Positions 8,361-17,455 are shown, counted from the stretch's first letter. The stretch: DNA of 51,213 nucleotides from Caballeronia mineralivorans PML1(12) (GCF_001028175.1 NZ_AEJF01000124.1:1-51213), one strand, 5' to 3'. Notes: generated by a model not told the origin, from the letters alone. Numbers and translations are program-made.

Positions 8361-8878
8361 TTTCTTCAGGACTTACCCTGATTTTTTGGCGGGAATTTGG
8401 GGTGGGTTCAGGCGGTCGCGGTGCCGCGGAGGCGGTACGACTTCGAATTGAGGAGTGTGCGTTACGAATGGACGCCGTAGTCGAAAGCATGACGTTCATC
8501 TACGGCGAGCCGGAGGGCTTTGCAATCGTCGTCGCGCGTGTCGAAGCGATGCACGGCCACGAAGGCGTTCTAACTGCGGAGCCACTGTCAGTCGACCCCA
8601 ATCTACGGAACGCGCCTATATTAGTTATCGCACGTAGCGCAGCGCCGATTTCGAGGAGGGTCGAATGACCAGAACCGTTCTTAGCCAACGCTGCTTTCCG
8701 GCTACTCCACGGCATTAACCGGAAACGACGGGAAGGCCTTGGCCTTAGGTTTTTTGATGCATCGCCATCAAATAAACCTATTTCCCGCCTAAGTTGCGAG
8801 ACATTAGCATGTAAGGCCACTGCCCGAACTCTAAACGAAGCCGAGTAGTTGAGTACAAACGATCCAAGGAGCAAGCAC
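8361..8878. other. Intergenic region between the sugar operon and katG
   Basis: About 520 bp between divergent genes. It must hold the katG promoter and perhaps part of the GntR-operon promoter. An imperfect inverted repeat lies at 8747-8779. An open frame at 8458-8668 (starting MDAVVESMTF) has no visible ribosome site or recognisable family and was not called. No OxyR site in the classical ATAG-N7-CTAT form was recognised. Confidence 0.5.
8747..8779. repeat. Imperfect inverted repeat upstream of katG
   Basis: Arms AGGTTTTTTGATG and CATCAAATAAACCT are complementary apart from one extra base, around a six-base centre. It sits about 100 bp before the katG start, so it may be a regulator site or a leader hairpin. 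It has no T-tract and is not an obvious terminator. Confidence 0.4.
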
Positions 8879-11062
8879 ATGTCGACTGAAGCGAAGTGTC
8901 CGTTTAACCACACCGCTGGCGACGGTACGTCGAACCGAGACTGGTGGCCCAATCAACTGAATCTGAAAATCCTGCATCAACACTCGTCCCTGTCCGACCC
9001 GATGGACAAGAACTTCAACTACGCTGAAGCGTTCAAGAGTCTCGACCTGGCGGCCGTGAAGAAGGATCTGCTGGCGCTGATGACCGACTCACAGGACTGG
9101 TGGCCGGCGGACTTTGGCCACTACGGACCTTTTTTCATTCGCATGGCATGGCACAGCGCCGGCACGTATCGCACCGGTGACGGTCGTGGCGGCGCCGGTG
9201 CCGGCCAGCAGCGCTTCGCGCCTCTCAACAGCTGGCCCGACAACGTCAGCCTCGACAAGGCACGCAGGCTAATCTGGCCGATCAAGCAGAAATATGGCCG
9301 GAAAATCTCATGGGCCGACCTCATCATTCTCACCGGCAACGTCGCGCTGGAGTCAATGGGATTCAAGACCTTTGGTTTCGGCGGCGGACGCCCGGACGTG
9401 TGGGAGCCGGAAGAAGACGTCTACTGGGGTTCGGAAACCACCTGGCTGGGTGGTGACAAACGCTACACCGGCGTGCGCGACCTCGAAAATCCCCTCGCTG
9501 CCGTGCAGATGGGTCTGATTTACGTCAACCCGGAAGGCCCGAACGGCAACCCGGATCCGGTCGCAGCGGCTACAGATATTCGCGAGACTTTTGCTCGCAT
9601 GGCGATGAACGACGAAGAGACGGTTGCACTCATCGCGGGCGGCCACACCTTCGGCAAAACCCACGGTGCCGGTCCCGCGACCCATGTGGGGCCCGAGCCG
9701 GAAGCGGCCAGCATCGAGCAGCAGGGCCTCGGCTGGAAGAGCAGCTTTGGCACGGGCTCGGGCGGTGACGCCATCTCCAGCGGCCTGGAAGTCACCTGGA
9801 GCACTACGCCAACGAAGTGGAGCAATGACTTCTTTAAAAACCTGTTCGGCTACGAATGGGAACTGACGAAGAGTCCTGCCGGTGCGCATCAATGGAAGCC
9901 GAAGGGCGACGCAGGGGCAGGCGCCATCCCCGATGCGTACGACCCGTCCAAGCACCATGCACCCTCCATGCTGACAACCGACCTCTCGTTACGATTCGAT
10001 CCTGCTTACGAAAAAATTTCAAGGCGCTTCTACGAGAATCCGGATCAGTTAGCCGATGCGTTCGCGCGGGCGTGGTTCAAGCTGACGCACCGCGACATGG
10101 GTCCGCGCGCACGCTATCTCGGCCCGGAAGTTCCGGCAGAAGAACTGATCTGGCAAGACCCCATTCCTGCGGTCGATCATGATCTGATCGGTGAGCAGGA
10201 CATTGCCGCCCTCAAGGGCAAGATCCTGGCTTCAGGGCTGTCCGTCTCGCAACTGGTTTCGGTCGCCTGGGCGTCGGCCTCCACCTTCCGTGGATCCGAC
10301 AAGCGTGGGGGTGCAGACGGTGCCCGCATTCGCCTCGCGCCGCAGAAGGATTGGGAAGTCAACCAGCCGGCCCACCTGGCGAAGGTTCTGGATACCCTCA
10401 CGGGTATCCAGAACGAGTTCAACGGCGCCCAGTCCGGAGGCAAGAAGGTCTCGCTCGCCGACCTGATCGTGTTGGCTGGTTGCGCAGGCGTCGAGCTAGC
10501 GGCGAAAAATGCCAGTCATGCGGTGACGGTTCCCTTCGCGCCGGGACGCATGGACGCCTCGCAGGCGCAAACCGATGTGGATGCCTTCGCCGTGCTCGAA
10601 CCGATCGCGGACGGCTTCCGCAACTACCTCAAGGGCAAACTCTCCGTATCGGCCGAGGCCTTGCTGGTTGATAAGGCGCAACTGCTAACACTGAGTGCGC
10701 CGGAGATGACGGTGCTCGTGGGCGGCCTGCGCGTCTTGAACGCCAACTATGGACAGGCCCAACACGGAGTCTTTACCAAGCGGCCGGCGACGCTGACCAA
10801 CGACTTCTTCGTGAACCTGCTTGATATGGGCACGGAGTGGACGGCGGTATCGGATGCCAAGGACGTGTTTGAAGGGCGAGATCGCGCGACGGATGAACTG
10901 AAGTGGACCGGTAGTCGTGTCGATCTGATCTTCGGCTCACACGCCCAGCTCCGGGCCTTGGCTGAAGTCTATGGAAGTTCGGATGCGCAGGAGAAGTTTG
11001 TCCATGACTTTGTAGCGGCCTGGGACAAGGTGATGAACCTTGATCGCTTCGACCTTGCGTGA
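8879..11062 (+). CDS. katG: Catalase-peroxidase KatG
   Basis: A 727-residue bifunctional haem catalase/peroxidase that removes hydrogen peroxide. The distal site RMAWHSAGTYR gives Arg88, Trp91 and His92; the proximal haem ligand is His256 in GGHTFGKTHG. The Trp91-Tyr215-Met241 set that forms the cross-linked adduct needed for catalase activity is complete (Tyr215 in GLIYVNPEGP, Met241 in RMAMND). Both tandem peroxidase-like domains are full length. The ATG at 8879 follows an AAGGAG site. It is transcribed alone, ends at a strong hairpin terminator, and is convergent with the patatin gene. Confidence 0.98.
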   Translation: MSTEAKCPFNHTAGDGTSNRDWWPNQLNLKILHQHSSLSDPMDKNFNYAEAFKSLDLAAVKKDLLALMTDSQDWWPADFGHYGPFFIRMAWHSAGTYRTGDGRGGAGAGQQRFAPLNSWPDNVSLDKARRLIWPIKQKYGRKISWADLIILTGNVALESMGFKTFGFGGGRPDVWEPEEDVYWGSETTWLGGDKRYTGVRDLENPLAAVQMGLIYVNPEGPNGNPDPVAAATDIRETFARMAMNDEETVALIAGGHTFGKTHGAGPATHVGPEPEAASIEQQGLGWKSSFGTGSGGDAISSGLEVTWSTTPTKWSNDFFKNLFGYEWELTKSPAGAHQWKPKGDAGAGAIPDAYDPSKHHAPSMLTTDLSLRFDPAYEKISRRFYENPDQLADAFARAWFKLTHRDMGPRARYLGPEVPAEELIWQDPIPAVDHDLIGEQDIAALKGKILASGLSVSQLVSVAWASASTFRGSDKRGGADGARIRLAPQKDWEVNQPAHLAKVLDTLTGIQNEFNGAQSGGKKVSLADLIVLAGCAGVELAAKNASHAVTVPFAPGRMDASQAQTDVDAFAVLEPIADGFRNYLKGKLSVSAEALLVDKAQLLTLSAPEMTVLVGGLRVLNANYGQAQHGVFTKRPATLTNDFFVNLLDMGTEWTAVSDAKDVFEGRDRATDELKWTGSRVDLIFGSHAQLRALAEVYGSSDAQEKFVHDFVAAWDKVMNLDRFDLA

Positions 11063-11104
11063 TCTCAGACGATAGACCTTAAAGGTCTTATGCCGAAGCA
11101 AAAG

Positions 11105-11131
11105 CGGCCGGTCACAAGATCGGCCGTTTTT
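11105..11131 (+). terminator. Rho-independent terminator after katG
   Basis: Stem CGGCCGGT/ATCGGCCG (eight pairs, one G-U) with a six-base loop CACAAG, followed by five T residues, 43 bp after the katG stop. Confidence 0.9.
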
Positions 11132-11315
11132 GTTTGCCCGTCGCTCGTTGGCATGAGCGGTGGCGCTCAATGACTCGAAGCGGTCGTTCGCGGATGACTG
11201 AACGACGTCTGCCGCGAACGTCTGCAAAGGCCGATAAACTGACGATCGACTCGAAAGAACGAATGACAGTTGGCCTTTGAAAGCGGCCTTTGAGGCAGCG
11301 CTGGCTTATCCGCAA

Positions 11316-12425
11316 TCAAGCCCTTTTTCCCTCTGCCTGCTGAACCATGCGGATCGCGGCAGGTGATCCTTTCAGCCTGCTCTTCACTACCTTCTCCAGA
11401 TCAAAAGTGGAGGTCTTGCCAACGCTCGGAAGACATTCGCGCACCCACGAATCTGCTGCAGCCGATCCCGCATCTCGCAAGGCACGGAATAACTCGATGG
11501 AGGGCGTGCTCTTCGACGCGGCACCGATCTCGTCCATGAAGCGATCCCTACGAATCACGTGGAAGCGTTTGCGCGAGTAGGGCTTGCCATGATGAACAAG
11601 GGTGTTCTCAACGCTAAGCTCGTTGATCAACTCGATCTGTCGAACTTCCGCGACCCAAGACGCGCCGAAACTCAGTTCGTTGATCCGGTTCAGAATCTGT
11701 CCCGGAAATCGCGGAGGTCCATGCTGGACAAAGAGAGGATCGATGAGGACACTCAGAATGTCGTCGACGGAGTCGACTAGCGGATCGAGTGCAGGGTTGG
11801 CCATATATCCGCCGTCCCAATAGAACTCGCCGTCGATTTCAACCGCTTCGAACAACGTGGGGAAACACGCGGACGCCATCAGCACCTTTGCGGTGATCTC
11901 GGTTGGCCCGAAGATACGCAACGCGGTTAAGTCGACATTCGTCGCCGCTACGTACAGTTTGGGTGCGTTCGCCTTGGGCTGGTTGATGAGCCCGAAGTCC
12001 GGAATGACTTTCTCCATGATGGGACCGATGGGATTGCTCAGCCATGGCGTCGCATAGGGAGAACTAATCTGCTGGAGCATGCCTTGGACAATCACAAACG
12101 GATTGAGATTCACATTCCAGCGCCAGGGCGAGTTGAGCAATTCGGTGGGCAAGTTGTAGAACGGGTGCCAGTATGAACTGGCGCCGACCAATGTCCATAA
12201 CTGCTCGAGCGCCCGCTTTGCCTCCGGCACGCTCTCGTTCAGGCCGTATGCACATGCTGCGCCGTTCAGCGCTCCACCGCTCGTGCCACTGATCGCGCGA
12301 ATGAACAGCTTTTCTTGCGCGACCTCGTCTAACAGGCGGTCGAGTACGCCCCACGTGAACGCCGCGTGCGCACCGCCGCCCTGGAGGGCCAGACCCACCG
12401 TCGGTATGCGTTTCGTCTCGGCCAT
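11316..12425 (-). CDS. Patatin-like phospholipase
   Basis: A 369-residue lipid acyl hydrolase of the patatin family. The oxyanion loop GGGAH is at 16-20, the nucleophile elbow GTSGG has Ser49, and the catalytic Asp204 lies in the DGG motif (YWDGGYMANPAL). No signal peptide is visible, so it is probably cytosolic or peripherally bound to the inner membrane. A GAGGGGGAAGG stretch directly precedes the ATG. It stands alone, convergent to katG. Substrate is unknown; relatives range from housekeeping lipases to secreted effectors. Confidence 0.92.
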   Translation of the reverse strand: MAETKRIPTVGLALQGGGAHAAFTWGVLDRLLDEVAQEKLFIRAISGTSGGALNGAACAYGLNESVPEAKRALEQLWTLVGASSYWHPFYNLPTELLNSPWRWNVNLNPFVIVQGMLQQISSPYATPWLSNPIGPIMEKVIPDFGLINQPKANAPKLYVAATNVDLTALRIFGPTEITAKVLMASACFPTLFEAVEIDGEFYWDGGYMANPALDPLVDSVDDILSVLIDPLFVQHGPPRFPGQILNRINELSFGASWVAEVRQIELINELSVENTLVHHGKPYSRKRFHVIRRDRFMDEIGAASKSTPSIELFRALRDAGSAAADSWVRECLPSVGKTSTFDLEKVVKSRLKGSPAAIRMVQQAEGKRA

Positions 12426-12921
12426 CCTTCCCCCTCGTTCGAGTCGGCATGCCGTCTTTTTCCCCGCTTTGCGGACTCGTCACGCACCTAGGATTTCTAA
12501 CTTGACGTCCATCACGGCGCCGTATGCATTCCGTGCAATTGCTGATACCCAAGGCAGAGCCATTGACAGCAATCGCGCCACGCAAAAGAGATAGGAGGAA
12601 ATATGCAATGCACGGTCGCGGCCGCCGAATGTTGCGTCGAGCCCGCGCCTGAAGTTCTGGACGTGCTTCTTTGATAATCAAAATAGGATGGCGCCTGCCA
12701 AATGTAAAGACCCAGTGTGCGAAATTCTGTTCCTCTCGCGACCGGAAGACTCATTCTCGTCGACTTTGTGATTGCGCGATTTGGTCCAAGAGCGGAGTAA
12801 CCACGAGTCAGTTGGAAGCGCCCGAGGAAATTGGACACGGCAAGCCGAGCGAGTATTGCCGTAGGCCTCAGTGTCCAGATCTCGCGGAAACGAGTCGTTC
12901 GATCTCGCGGATCCCCCCGAT
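12426..12921. other. Intergenic region with no recognised gene
   Basis: About 500 bp between the patatin gene start and the merR stop. Short open frames exist on both strands but none has a family match or good ribosome site. It should contain the patatin promoter. Confidence 0.5.
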
Positions 12922-13323
12922 CTAAACACCGCACCCACATTGTCCGAAATTCGGATGCGACCCCTTCCCGCCAGCAGCCAGCCAATCAATCTTGGCGCGG
13001 ACAAAGCGGGTCATCTTCTCCAACTCCCTCGCCTTCGCTTCCAGGCTGGCGAGCTGCCCGCTCAAAATCTCGATAAGGCGCTCACCCGCGATGCCACTTT
13101 CGCGGCGCTCGGTGTCGAGCGCGGCTATCTCCTTTAGCGACAGACCAAGGGACTGTCCCACCCGAATAACCTCCGCGGTCTGAACGTCCTCGGCGGTAAA
13201 AAAATGGTAAGGATGGCGGCCACCCTTGTCGCTTGTCCTTGGTCTCAGAAGACCGAGACGCACATAGAAGCGCACCGTATCGCGGCTTAGCCCCGTGGCC
13301 CCCGCAAAGTCTGAAATCAACAT
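12922..13323 (-). CDS. MerR-family transcriptional regulator
   Basis: A 133-residue regulator. The MerR winged helix is clear at the N-terminus (MLISDFAGATGLSRDTVRFY and VRLGLLRPR), followed by a dimerisation helix at about 75-118 and a Cys pair near the end (GQCGCGV, Cys129 and Cys131). The ATG at 13323 follows AAGGGGG. It is divergent from a short-chain dehydrogenase across a MerR-type operator and probably controls that gene. The C-terminal CGC could bind a metal or sense oxidants, but the spacing is not that of a known metal-sensing subgroup. Confidence 0.92.
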   Translation of the reverse strand: MLISDFAGATGLSRDTVRFYVRLGLLRPRTSDKGGRHPYHFFTAEDVQTAEVIRVGQSLGLSLKEIAALDTERRESGIAGERLIEILSGQLASLEAKARELEKMTRFVRAKIDWLAAGGKGSHPNFGQCGCGV

Positions 13324-13332
13324 CTTGCCCCC

Positions 13333-13363
13333 TTGACCATGGAGTATGGTCCACACTTAAAGT
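13333..13363 (+). promoter_or_regulatory. MerR-type promoter/operator with 19-bp spacer
   Basis: A -35 box TTGACC (13333-13338) and -10-like TAAAGT (13358-13363) are separated by 19 bp, the over-long spacing typical of MerR-activated promoters. A perfect dyad GACCAT-N5-ATGGTC (13335-13351) sits over the -35 and spacer. It drives the dehydrogenase gene at 13396 and overlaps the merR 5' region. Confidence 0.8.
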
Positions 13364-13395
13364 CTAAGCCTCCGCATCTAAAAGAGGAAACAGAA

Positions 13396-14265
13396 ATGAC
13401 GAAGACTTGGCTGATAACGGGAAGTGCAAACGGTCTCGGGAGAAGAATTGCCGAGACCGCTCTTGATAACGGCGACCGCCTTGTGGCAACGGCGCGCAGA
13501 GCTGATCTGCTCGCGGACCTCCAAGAGAAGTACGGCGACAAAATCGCGGTAGCAACGCTCGATGTAACCAACGGAGCCGCTGCGCACGCCGCCGTTAGAG
13601 TCGCAGTCGAGACGTTTGGCGGTCTCGACGTTCTCGTCAACAACGCTGGGTTTGCTTCTGTCGCGCCGTTCGAACAGATGCATGAAGACGACTTCAAGGC
13701 GCAGATGGATACGAACTTCTACGGCGTCGTCAACTTGACCCGTGCCGCTATTCCGGTCATGCGCGAGCAACGCTCCGGTTACATCATCAACATCTCGTCG
13801 GGAGCCGGCCGGCTGGGCGCACCTGGCATGAGCGCCTACCATGCTGCCAAGTTCGCCGTCGGTGGCTTCACGGAGTCGGTGGCGAAAGAGGTGGCTGGGT
13901 TTGGCGTCAACGTCATTGCCGTCGAACCGGGGAGCATGCCAACCAACTGGGCCACGCTCGCGTCAAAAAATGCTCCAAAGCTGATACCGGATTATGAGCC
14001 GAGCGTCGGGCACCTCCTTGCCATGACGCAGGGGCTAGCGGGCAACGAGGTCGGCGATCTGAACAAATACGCAAAGGTCATTTTTGACCTGTCTCGCATG
14101 GACGCCCTTCCAAACCATTTGATTCTTGGAAGCGATGCGCTGTTCGCCATTCGCATGGTCGAGGCGGCTCGCGATAAAGCGACCTCGCAATGGGAGCACA
14201 TCAGCAAGTCGACGGATCGTGACGGGGCTGATCTCTCGTTTTTGGGTAACCTGTCACTGCATTGA
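13396..14265 (+). CDS. Short-chain dehydrogenase/reductase (classical SDR)
   Basis: A 289-residue NAD(P)-dependent oxidoreductase. Seen are the cofactor motif TGSANGLG (residues 8-15), NNAG at 82-85 and the catalytic set Ser135, Tyr148, Lys152 (SAYHAAK). The Arg pair after the glycine motif and in ATARR suggests NADPH preference. The ATG at 13396 follows an AGAGGAA site. The target of the MerR operator upstream is probably this gene. Substrate is unknown; similar MerR-SDR pairs often act on reactive carbonyls or quinones, which is only an analogy here. Confidence 0.93.
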   Translation: MTKTWLITGSANGLGRRIAETALDNGDRLVATARRADLLADLQEKYGDKIAVATLDVTNGAAAHAAVRVAVETFGGLDVLVNNAGFASVAPFEQMHEDDFKAQMDTNFYGVVNLTRAAIPVMREQRSGYIINISSGAGRLGAPGMSAYHAAKFAVGGFTESVAKEVAGFGVNVIAVEPGSMPTNWATLASKNAPKLIPDYEPSVGHLLAMTQGLAGNEVGDLNKYAKVIFDLSRMDALPNHLILGSDALFAIRMVEAARDKATSQWEHISKSTDRDGADLSFLGNLSLH

Positions 14266-14321
14266 GAAAGGCAGGAGAAGCGGACGCTGCCGCCTACCCA
14301 AAGCAGCGTTCGACGCGGAGA

Positions 14322-14963
14322 CTATTTTGATCGCCCTGGCGTTAACAAGACATGCAGAAATTTCCTTCGTAGATCTGCGTCAGTCTCACTTCGCAACGGT
14401 GCCTTCAGGAAATCCAGCTTTCGGGCATTTTCGAGGGTTGCGAACCCATGTAGTGCGCTCCAAATTGACAACGCTCGGGCCCAGACGTCTTCGGTCTCGG
14501 CGTTTCCGAGGCGGGCTTTTACAGTGTCACGGAGAATTCCGAAGGCATCTAGCCACGCTGCATTATAGTCAGCGTTCGACTTATCCCTGATGCCGTCACT
14601 AAACATGACTCTGTAACGAGCTGGCTTGCGCTCCGCGAATCTTAGGTAGGCTTCGCATATGGCCTCGAGGCTATCAGAATCGTTGAGCACTGATCGTTTC
14701 AGCGCGGCGCGCAACAGCTTTGCGAACTCGGCGAAGCTCACGGTAGCCACTGCAGTAACCAAGCCCGCGGCGTTTCCAAAGTGATGAGCAACGGCAGTTG
14801 GCGTCACTCCGGCGCGTCGAGCGCATTCTCGCAAAGAGAATTCTTTCGCCCCCTTTTCTTCGAGCAACCCCTCTGCTGCGGCAATGAGAGCATTTTTCAG
14901 ATCACCGTGGTGATACTGATCTTTCGATTCGGCCCGATTGGGCGAAGCCACTTTCACTTTCAC
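14322..14963 (-). CDS. TetR-family transcriptional regulator
   Basis: A 213-residue regulator. The N-terminal TetR helix-turn-helix covers about residues 17-65 (HGDLKNALIAAAEGLLEE, then FSLRECARRAGVTPTAVAHHFGN). The C-terminal half carries RYRVMFSDGI and ALHGFATLE, as in the WHG-type ligand domain (TetR_C_33). It is convergent with the SDR gene, separated by 56 bp. No adjacent gene is an obvious target, so it may be autoregulatory or act elsewhere. Confidence 0.92.
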   Translation of the reverse strand: MKVKVASPNRAESKDQYHHGDLKNALIAAAEGLLEEKGAKEFSLRECARRAGVTPTAVAHHFGNAAGLVTAVATVSFAEFAKLLRAALKRSVLNDSDSLEAICEAYLRFAERKPARYRVMFSDGIRDKSNADYNAAWLDAFGILRDTVKARLGNAETEDVWARALSIWSALHGFATLENARKLDFLKAPLRSETDADLRRKFLHVLLTPGRSK

Positions 14964-15729
14964 TCCTGTGAACTATGCGACATCACCGCGTGCTGCCGCG
15001 ACGGGTGGCCGCGATTTTGTACGCTGACCGCTTTCCGTTCACTGCGCAAGCGTTCGCGCGGCCGGCGGTGGATCCAGCTATCGCACGCATTTGCCATTCG
15101 AAACGTACCCCAATTATGGGGTCGAGATCAACTGTCCAACAAAGGGGCCGTTGCCGTAGTCGTCCGAGTATCCGCTCTGGGCGCGCGGGCCCGGCAGGCG
15201 GTCGACGTTCAAGCTTTGCGGCCCTTGCATGACCCGACGCCTCGGCTAGGGACAACGAGCTCGGACACACAAAGAGGCTCCCGTCTCAACAACCCGCATC
15301 GATGTAGCTTTAGCAAATATCTTGACACCGTACAGATTATCATTTTACATTTGATCTTGACGATGGAAAGATAGTTCGACTGTGTGGTGTGCGTTCAGCA
15401 ACTGGCTCGACGGCAGGCACGGTCAATGCACGCACGATGAGTGTCCGCCTTCCCAACAATTCATTGGATCGACAGTGATAAAACTCTTCATTCGCGGGGG
15501 CGGTTCGCAGGTGGTGCAGGTGGTTATAGCAGCCGTTATCCTGCATTCGTCGTTGGTGCATCGTATCTGGCCGCTATAGTGCAACCCAAGTCACAGGCTC
15601 TTAAGATGTTTAAGCTTAAAGTACATAGGATTACCAACTTTAATGTCTTTCGGTGTCGATATCAGGAACATCACAGAACACCTGTGACTTCATTGTCCGC
15701 AATCGAGCTTCGATCATTGGTATCAGCGT
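14964..15729. other. Long intergenic region, no convincing gene
   Basis: About 770 bp. The left part should hold the TetR promoter. A plausible sigma70 promoter is at 15322-15350 on the plus strand. Short open frames on both strands lack ribosome sites and family matches. The stretch 15310-15370 is richer in A/T than its surroundings. Confidence 0.5.
15322..15350 (+). promoter_or_regulatory. Possible sigma70 promoter
   Basis: TTGACA (15322-15327), 17-bp spacer, TTACAT (15345-15350), in a locally A/T-rich stretch. No gene follows closely; the nearest plus-strand candidate begins at 15730, so it may drive a non-coding RNA or be fortuitous. Confidence 0.35.
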
Positions 15730-15963
15730 ATGAATAGTCAAACCGCCACTTCTCTCCGTTCAATTCTCGTCGACGTTGTTGTGTCGACGGGCATCGCCAG
15801 CACTCTCTTCCTGGTGGGAGCACTGCTATTCGGCCTGCTAGGCGACGGAGAAGGTGCAATGCTGTGTCGGGCGGCACTGCTGGGGTTTGCGCTACTTATT
15901 CATGATGGGATTGCGAACCTGGGCTCGGTTAGCCTATGGCACGGTATACCGGGCATCTCGTAG
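15730..15963 (+). CDS. Small hypothetical membrane protein
   Basis: A 77-residue open frame starting MNSQTATSLRS. It contains two hydrophobic stretches, about residues 13-37 and 42-58, with the short acidic loop GDGEG between them, so a two-helix membrane hairpin is plausible. No ribosome site is evident upstream and I do not recognise a family, so it may be spurious. Confidence 0.35.
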   Translation: MNSQTATSLRSILVDVVVSTGIASTLFLVGALLFGLLGDGEGAMLCRAALLGFALLIHDGIANLGSVSLWHGIPGIS

Positions 15964-16092
15964 CACTTGATGGCTGTAGGGTTCGGAACGCACTACGCGT
16001 CAAAGTTGGATGCCGCGTGTAGAGGATCTTTTGGCAGGCCGAGACTCCCGCTTACTGCCAGCGCAGTACAGACTAGGGTTTACACCTAAAAA

Positions 16093-16109
16093 CACAATAA
16101 TTCATTGTG
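16093..16109. promoter_or_regulatory. Inverted repeat upstream of the DUF4148 gene
   Basis: CACAAT-N5-ATTGTG, a perfect 17-bp dyad about 95 bp before the gene at 16203, in A/T-rich DNA. Position and size suit a regulator binding site. Confidence 0.4.
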
Positions 16110-16202
16110 CGTACTGGACTTAATTTTAAGCGATCTCTTACCTAGACTTGGATTCACCGGCTCTGAACAACAGTTCGGCCAAACCAAGACTGGAGGTTCA
16201 TC

Positions 16203-16475
16203 ATGAAATCGCTTATCCAAGCCATTGTGGTTGCCGCGGTGCTCGCCGCCCCGGCTGTTTCGTTCGCTCAATCGAACGCGTCACTGAGTGGTGGTGCCGT
16301 GCAGAACGCCGCTGCGTCCAGCTACGGTGGCGTGGCCGATGGCACATCGGCGTCGGGTTCACATCATCCGCTTCAATCTATGGATCGTGTGATCCATAGA
16401 TTGGATCATGCGATCGGTGCGTCGATCCGCCCGGACGCCAATGACGGCATGCAACCGGTGTACTTTGGTTCGTAA
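16203..16475 (+). CDS. DUF4148-type small exported protein
   Basis: A 90-residue protein with a clear signal peptide: MKSLIQAIVVAAVLAAPAVS followed by FAQS, cleavage probably after FAQ. The mature part is short, Gly/Ser/His-rich, with SHHPLQSMDRV in the middle. This layout matches the DUF4148 proteins that are abundant and multi-copy in Burkholderia and relatives; their function is unknown and location is periplasmic. A GGAGG site precedes the ATG. An unusual perfect inverted repeat lies inside the coding sequence (16374-16403). Confidence 0.75.
   Translation: MKSLIQAIVVAAVLAAPAVSFAQSNASLSGGAVQNAAASSYGGVADGTSASGSHHPLQSMDRVIHRLDHAIGASIRPDANDGMQPVYFGS
16374..16403. repeat. Perfect 13-bp inverted repeat within the DUF4148 coding sequence
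   Basis: CAATCTATGGATC, four-base loop GTGT, then GATCCATAGATTG. In RNA this makes a strong 13-pair hairpin across codons for LQSMDRVIHRL. Confidence 0.8.
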
Positions 16476-16516
16476 ATTCGAGCGCGGGTGTTAAAGCAGC
16501 AAAGTCTTACTGCGGA

Positions 16517-16552
16517 TTTGAGGTTGTTGCCAATATTGGCGACAACCTCAAA
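16517..16552. repeat. Long near-perfect hairpin after the DUF4148 gene
   Basis: Outer arms TTTGAGGTTGT and ACAACCTCAAA (11 pairs) enclose one wobble pair and GCCAA/TTGGC, leaving a two-base loop. It begins 41 bp after the stop codon. No T-tract follows on the plus strand, so it may be a transcript-end stabiliser or an intrinsic terminator lacking the classical tail. Confidence 0.7.
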
Positions 16553-16715
16553 GCCCTATGATCAACGCTTTGTCCTCAGCGGCACGGCATCTGCCTGGGC
16601 TGTCGCGCCCAGAGGATGTTGGCGCGCATCGGACTGTATGCTATGGAACCGCTGCTCTGCGGCTCATGGCTCCTCTTTTTGACACCGGCGGTGCGCGGTG
16701 ATTTCCCGACCCGGT

Positions 16716-17006
16716 TCATTCTGCATCCAGCCACGAATCCAGGCCAACGCGGAACGCGACGGCCACAATTACCGGAACGGTCAACATCATCACAATGCCG
16801 AAGTTCTCGATCATGTCGCCATACATGATCGGCTTGTACAGCACAACACCAGAGACGATGACGAAGCCGACAAAGCCGACAAACACCATCAGGATGCTGC
16901 GGAGAGCACGGGACGGCCGCCACCGCTTCGGCTTGCTCGGTGCGTGACCTATCTGCTCGGTGTTCGGCGAAGTGTCTACTTCAAACTTTTCTTTATTTTC
17001 TGGCAT
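16716..17006 (-). CDS. Small hypothetical membrane protein
   Basis: A 96-residue protein starting MPENKEKFEVDTSPN. The N-terminal third is hydrophilic and ends in a basic stretch (KPKRWRPSRALR); two transmembrane segments follow at about residues 36-58 and 68-87. The frame stays open further upstream but that part looks non-coding. The basic residues before the first helix suggest a cytoplasmic N-terminus. No family recognised; it stands alone. Confidence 0.6.
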   Translation of the reverse strand: MPENKEKFEVDTSPNTEQIGHAPSKPKRWRPSRALRSILMVFVGFVGFVIVSGVVLYKPIMYGDMIENFGIVMMLTVPVIVAVAFRVGLDSWLDAE

Positions 17007-17455
17007 GGTGCAGCTAGGTGAAGGACGACTGGGTCCGTAAAAATCTACCACATCGCAGATATTCAATTCGAATTTGTCGTCGCTGCGGGCGATGCTAGTC
17101 GCAACAACGCGATGAGCTAGCCGACAGAAAGTGATTCCGTCACAAGCAAAGAATCTTGAGCGGCAGCCGTCTGCCACTGACGAAGGTGCCTGTCGAGCCA
17201 GTTTGAGACGTTCGATCCGAGCGGGCAGATCGTCAACAGTTCGAGTTTCAGCGGCGTCTCCGCGGGTAAGGAACTGATCACCAGGGCGCACTACGTAAGA
17301 TTCCGAAAGATTTTGGATCTGTTATCAGCCTGAATTTCGAGCATTAGTGATCTACGTCTGACAAGCTCATACAGCGTTGCCCGGTCGAGGTCCCGATACG
17401 ATATTCGAGAATTCCATCCGCATACTTCTCTCTCCATTCCGCGTGGATATACCCA
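17007..17455. other. Intergenic region between divergent genes
   Basis: About 450 bp between the small membrane protein and the EamA gene. It should carry both promoters. No repeat, RNA or further gene was recognised. Confidence 0.45.

Noticed and set aside
8458..8668. Possible small gene upstream of katG (MDAVVESMTF start)
   Set aside because: No ribosome site or family, and it would lie in the promoter region.
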